From Actinomycetes bacterium (lineage in GTDB: Bacteria; Actinomycetota; Acidimicrobiia; Acidimicrobiales; Microtrichaceae), in NCBI GenBank assembly GCA_023423215.1, contig JAFAFZ010000074.1, positions 1-6,478 on the forward strand: a stretch of DNA of 6,478 bases. The letters are read 5' to 3'. Shown here in pieces: positions 5,219-6,478 of this stretch (positions are counted from its first letter, which is position 1; every line of letters starts with the position of its first letter). A program made the position numbers and the translations under genes. The notes beneath the pieces are model-generated. The model was not told the origin of the DNA and did no database searches. It saw nothing but the letters and a program-made list of their open reading frames with translations.

Positions 5219-5426
5219 CTGCGGGTCGTGGCGCGGGCGACCGGAATGGTGGCTGGCGTTCGTCTGCTTCGGCGGTCGGACGTCTCCTGGGGGTCGGATG
5301 TCGAAGTTCTCTCCGGAGGGCAACGGTGAGCCGACTGGCCTTTGCCCGGTCGCCCGTGTCCGCCCACTTCACGCGCTCGCACCCCGTCACTCCAGACCCC
5401 CGGACACGTAGCGGAAGGCGCACCCC
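5219..5426 (+). promoter_or_regulatory. nrdJ leader, candidate structured cis-regulatory RNA
   Basis: About 208 nt separate the predicted transcript start from nrdJ. Possible hairpins in order: GGTCG/CGACC (5224-5228 with 5238-5242); a C(UUCG)G tetraloop on a 4-bp stem (5264-5275), perhaps extended by CGT/ACG (5261-5263 with 5280-5282); and CGACTGG with CCGGTCG (5332-5338 with 5346-5352), seven pairs including one G-U. GGAGGG at 5315-5320 is flanked by CTCC (5311-5314), and another CTCC at 5284-5287 could mask it. I do not recognise a complete cobalamin riboswitch: no convincing B12 box is present. I recall that an nrdJ-associated RNA motif has been predicted computationally, but cannot check whether this is a member. 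Confidence 0.4.
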
Positions 5427-5430
5427 ATGA
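5326..5430 (+). CDS. Candidate 34-residue leader peptide ORF overlapping the nrdJ start
   Basis: The GTG at 5326 is preceded by GGAGGG (5315-5320) at a spacing of five bases, the best ribosome binding site in this intergenic region. The frame runs 34 codons and its TGA (5428-5430) overlaps the nrdJ ATG (5427-5429) as ATGA, the classic geometry for translational coupling. The peptide begins MSRLAFARSPVSAHF and has seven Arg, five Pro and five Ser; it has no Cys, membrane segment or known motif. The first 21 codons have GC-rich third positions, the last 13 much less so. The frame is open far upstream, so the ORF is defined only by its ribosome binding site and stop, and the overlap frame arises by chance one time in three. 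It may be a regulatory leader peptide, a coupling ORF or chance. Confidence 0.4.
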   Translation: MSRLAFARSPVSAHFTRSHPVTPDPRTRSGRRTP

Positions 5431-6478
5431 CCCTCACCTCGCACGACACCCCTGCGTTCGGACCGAACGAGGCGTCGGGCGACGGCGGCGGTCCCGACGG
5501 CTCGCGCCTCCGGCGGCACTTCACGGTGGAGGGCCGGTCGCCGTACGACGCGATCGAGTGGCAGCGCCGCGACGCCCGCCTCGTCGACCACCGCGACGGC
5601 AGCGTCGCCTTCGAGCAGCTCGGCGTCGAGTTCCCGGCCGACTGGTCCGTGACCGCCTCCAACATCGTCGCCCAGAAGTACTTCCGCGGGCGGCTGGGCG
5701 CGCCGGAGCGGGAGTCCTCGGTGCGCCAGGTCATCGACCGAGTCGTCGGCGCCATCGCCGGGTGGGGCGTCCGGGACGGCTACTTCGCCGACGCTGAAGA
5801 GGCAGATGCCTTCGCGGACGAGCTGCGGCACCTGCTCGTGCACCAGATGGTGTCGTTCAACTCGCCGGTCTGGTTCAACATCGGCGTGCCCGGCGTCGCA
5901 CAGCAGGCCTCGGCGTGCTTCATCCTCGACGTCGAGGACGACCTGCGGTCCATCCTCAACTGGTACGCCGAAGAGGGGATGATCTTCAAGGGCGGCTCGG
6001 GTGCGGGCGCCAACCTCTCCAAGCTGCGCTCCTCGAAGGAGCACCTGCGCGGCGGCGGCACCGCGTCCGGTCCGGTGAGCTTCATGCGTGGCGCGGACGC
6101 CTCGGCCGGCACGATCAAGAGCGGCGGCACGACCCGCCGGGCCGCCAAGATGGTCATCCTGGACGTCGACCACCCCGACGTCGAGGAGTTCATCTGGTGC
6201 AAGGCTCGTGAGGAGCGCAAGGCCCGGGTGCTGCGCGACGCCGGCTTCGACATGGACCTCGACGGTCGCGACGCCATCTCGCTGCAGTACCAGAACGCCA
6301 ACAACTCGGTGCGTCTCAGCGACGAGTTCATGCGGTCCGTGGTGGACGGCGACGACTGGGAGCTCGTCGCCCGCTCCACCGGCGAGGTGCTCCAGCGCAT
6401 CCCGGCTCGAGAGCTGATGCGCCAGATCGCCGAGGCGGCGTGGGAGTGCGCCGATCCGGGCGTGCAGTTCGGCACCAC
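5427..6478 (+). CDS. nrdJ: Adenosylcobalamin-dependent (class II) ribonucleotide reductase, N-terminal part
   Basis: NrdJ reduces ribonucleotides to deoxyribonucleotides using a thiyl radical generated from adenosylcobalamin, and works with or without oxygen. The window holds 350 complete codons of a protein that is usually over 900 residues. The ATG at 5427 is the first possible start after an in-frame TAG (5409-5411) and has GGAAGG (5413-5418) eight bases upstream. After a variable Gly-rich N-terminus (1-30), residues 31-350 follow the family. FNSPVWFNIG (144-153) and ASACFILDVEDD (161-172) contain C164, the N-terminal cysteine of the redox pair. FKGGSGAGANLSKLRSS, SGGTTRRAAKMVILDVDHPDVEEFIWCK and YQNANNSVRLSDEFM come next. 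The radical cysteine and remaining catalytic residues lie beyond the window. The upstream leader and the nearby nrdR suggest control of this gene by cofactor or dNTP level. Confidence 0.96.
   Translation, partial: MTLTSHDTPAFGPNEASGDGGGPDGSRLRRHFTVEGRSPYDAIEWQRRDARLVDHRDGSVAFEQLGVEFPADWSVTASNIVAQKYFRGRLGAPERESSVRQVIDRVVGAIAGWGVRDGYFADAEEADAFADELRHLLVHQMVSFNSPVWFNIGVPGVAQQASACFILDVEDDLRSILNWYAEEGMIFKGGSGAGANLSKLRSSKEHLRGGGTASGPVSFMRGADASAGTIKSGGTTRRAAKMVILDVDHPDVEEFIWCKAREERKARVLRDAGFDMDLDGRDAISLQYQNANNSVRLSDEFMRSVVDGDDWELVARSTGEVLQRIPARELMRQIAEAAWECADPGVQFGT

Noticed and set aside
5053..5325. Longer version of the nrdJ upstream ORF starting at ATG 5053
   Set aside because: Codon use is unlike the neighbouring genes, it crosses the likely nrdJ promoter, and no motif is seen. 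Only the last 34 codons have a good start signal inside the predicted transcript.
5240..5340. Cobalamin riboswitch before nrdJ
   Set aside because: GGAATGGTGG (5243-5252) and the segment around 5330-5345 loosely recall riboswitch core and B12-box words, but the spacing and the conserved elements do not fit together.
4989..6173. 394-residue minus-strand open frame opposite the nrdJ region
   Set aside because: It is antisense to the conserved nrdJ coding sequence and its leader, without recognisable motifs.

Overview
The window is chromosomal DNA from a high-GC Gram-positive bacterium, most likely an actinomycete. Support comes from the very GC-rich third codon positions, the actinobacterial form of DapD, LexA sites of the CGAAC-N4-GTTCG type, the lexA / LysM protein / nrdR gene order known from mycobacteria and relatives, and promoters that place transcription starts on or near start codons. 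The genus cannot be told from this sequence. I see no tRNA, rRNA, CRISPR array, insertion sequence, prophage gene or plasmid gene.

Layout. 1-2314 (+): dapE and dapD, two steps of the succinylase branch of diaminopimelate/lysine synthesis. 2315-2364: a convergent junction with a GC-rich hairpin. 2365-2997 (-): lexA, the SOS repressor. 2998-3202: a divergent control region with four LexA boxes. 3203-3661 (+): a small single-pass membrane protein with a LysM domain, matching the SOS-induced division/cell-wall proteins (Rv2719c/ChiZ, DivS) found beside lexA in Actinobacteria. 3727-4212 (+): nrdR, the repressor of ribonucleotide reductase genes. 4220-4960 (-): a stand-alone RibD-C/pyrimidine reductase family enzyme, convergent with nrdR. 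4961-5426: a 466-base intergenic region. From 5427 to the window edge (+): the first 350 codons of nrdJ, the adenosylcobalamin-dependent class II ribonucleotide reductase.

How the genes fit together. From lexA to nrdJ the theme is DNA damage and dNTP supply: LexA controls itself and the LysM protein, NrdR is expected to control nrdJ, and NrdJ makes the deoxynucleotides. The dap genes supply the peptidoglycan cross-linking amino acid and are probably a separate transcription unit.

The best candidates for something not routinely annotated lie in front of nrdJ. They are a promoter with a palindrome across its -10 element, a leader of about 200 nt with several possible hairpins, and a 34-codon reading frame with a strong ribosome binding site whose stop codon overlaps the nrdJ start (ATGA). 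The lexA/LysM control region is the clearest regulatory structure: one box lies next to each promoter element. I found no evidence for an entirely new multi-gene system.
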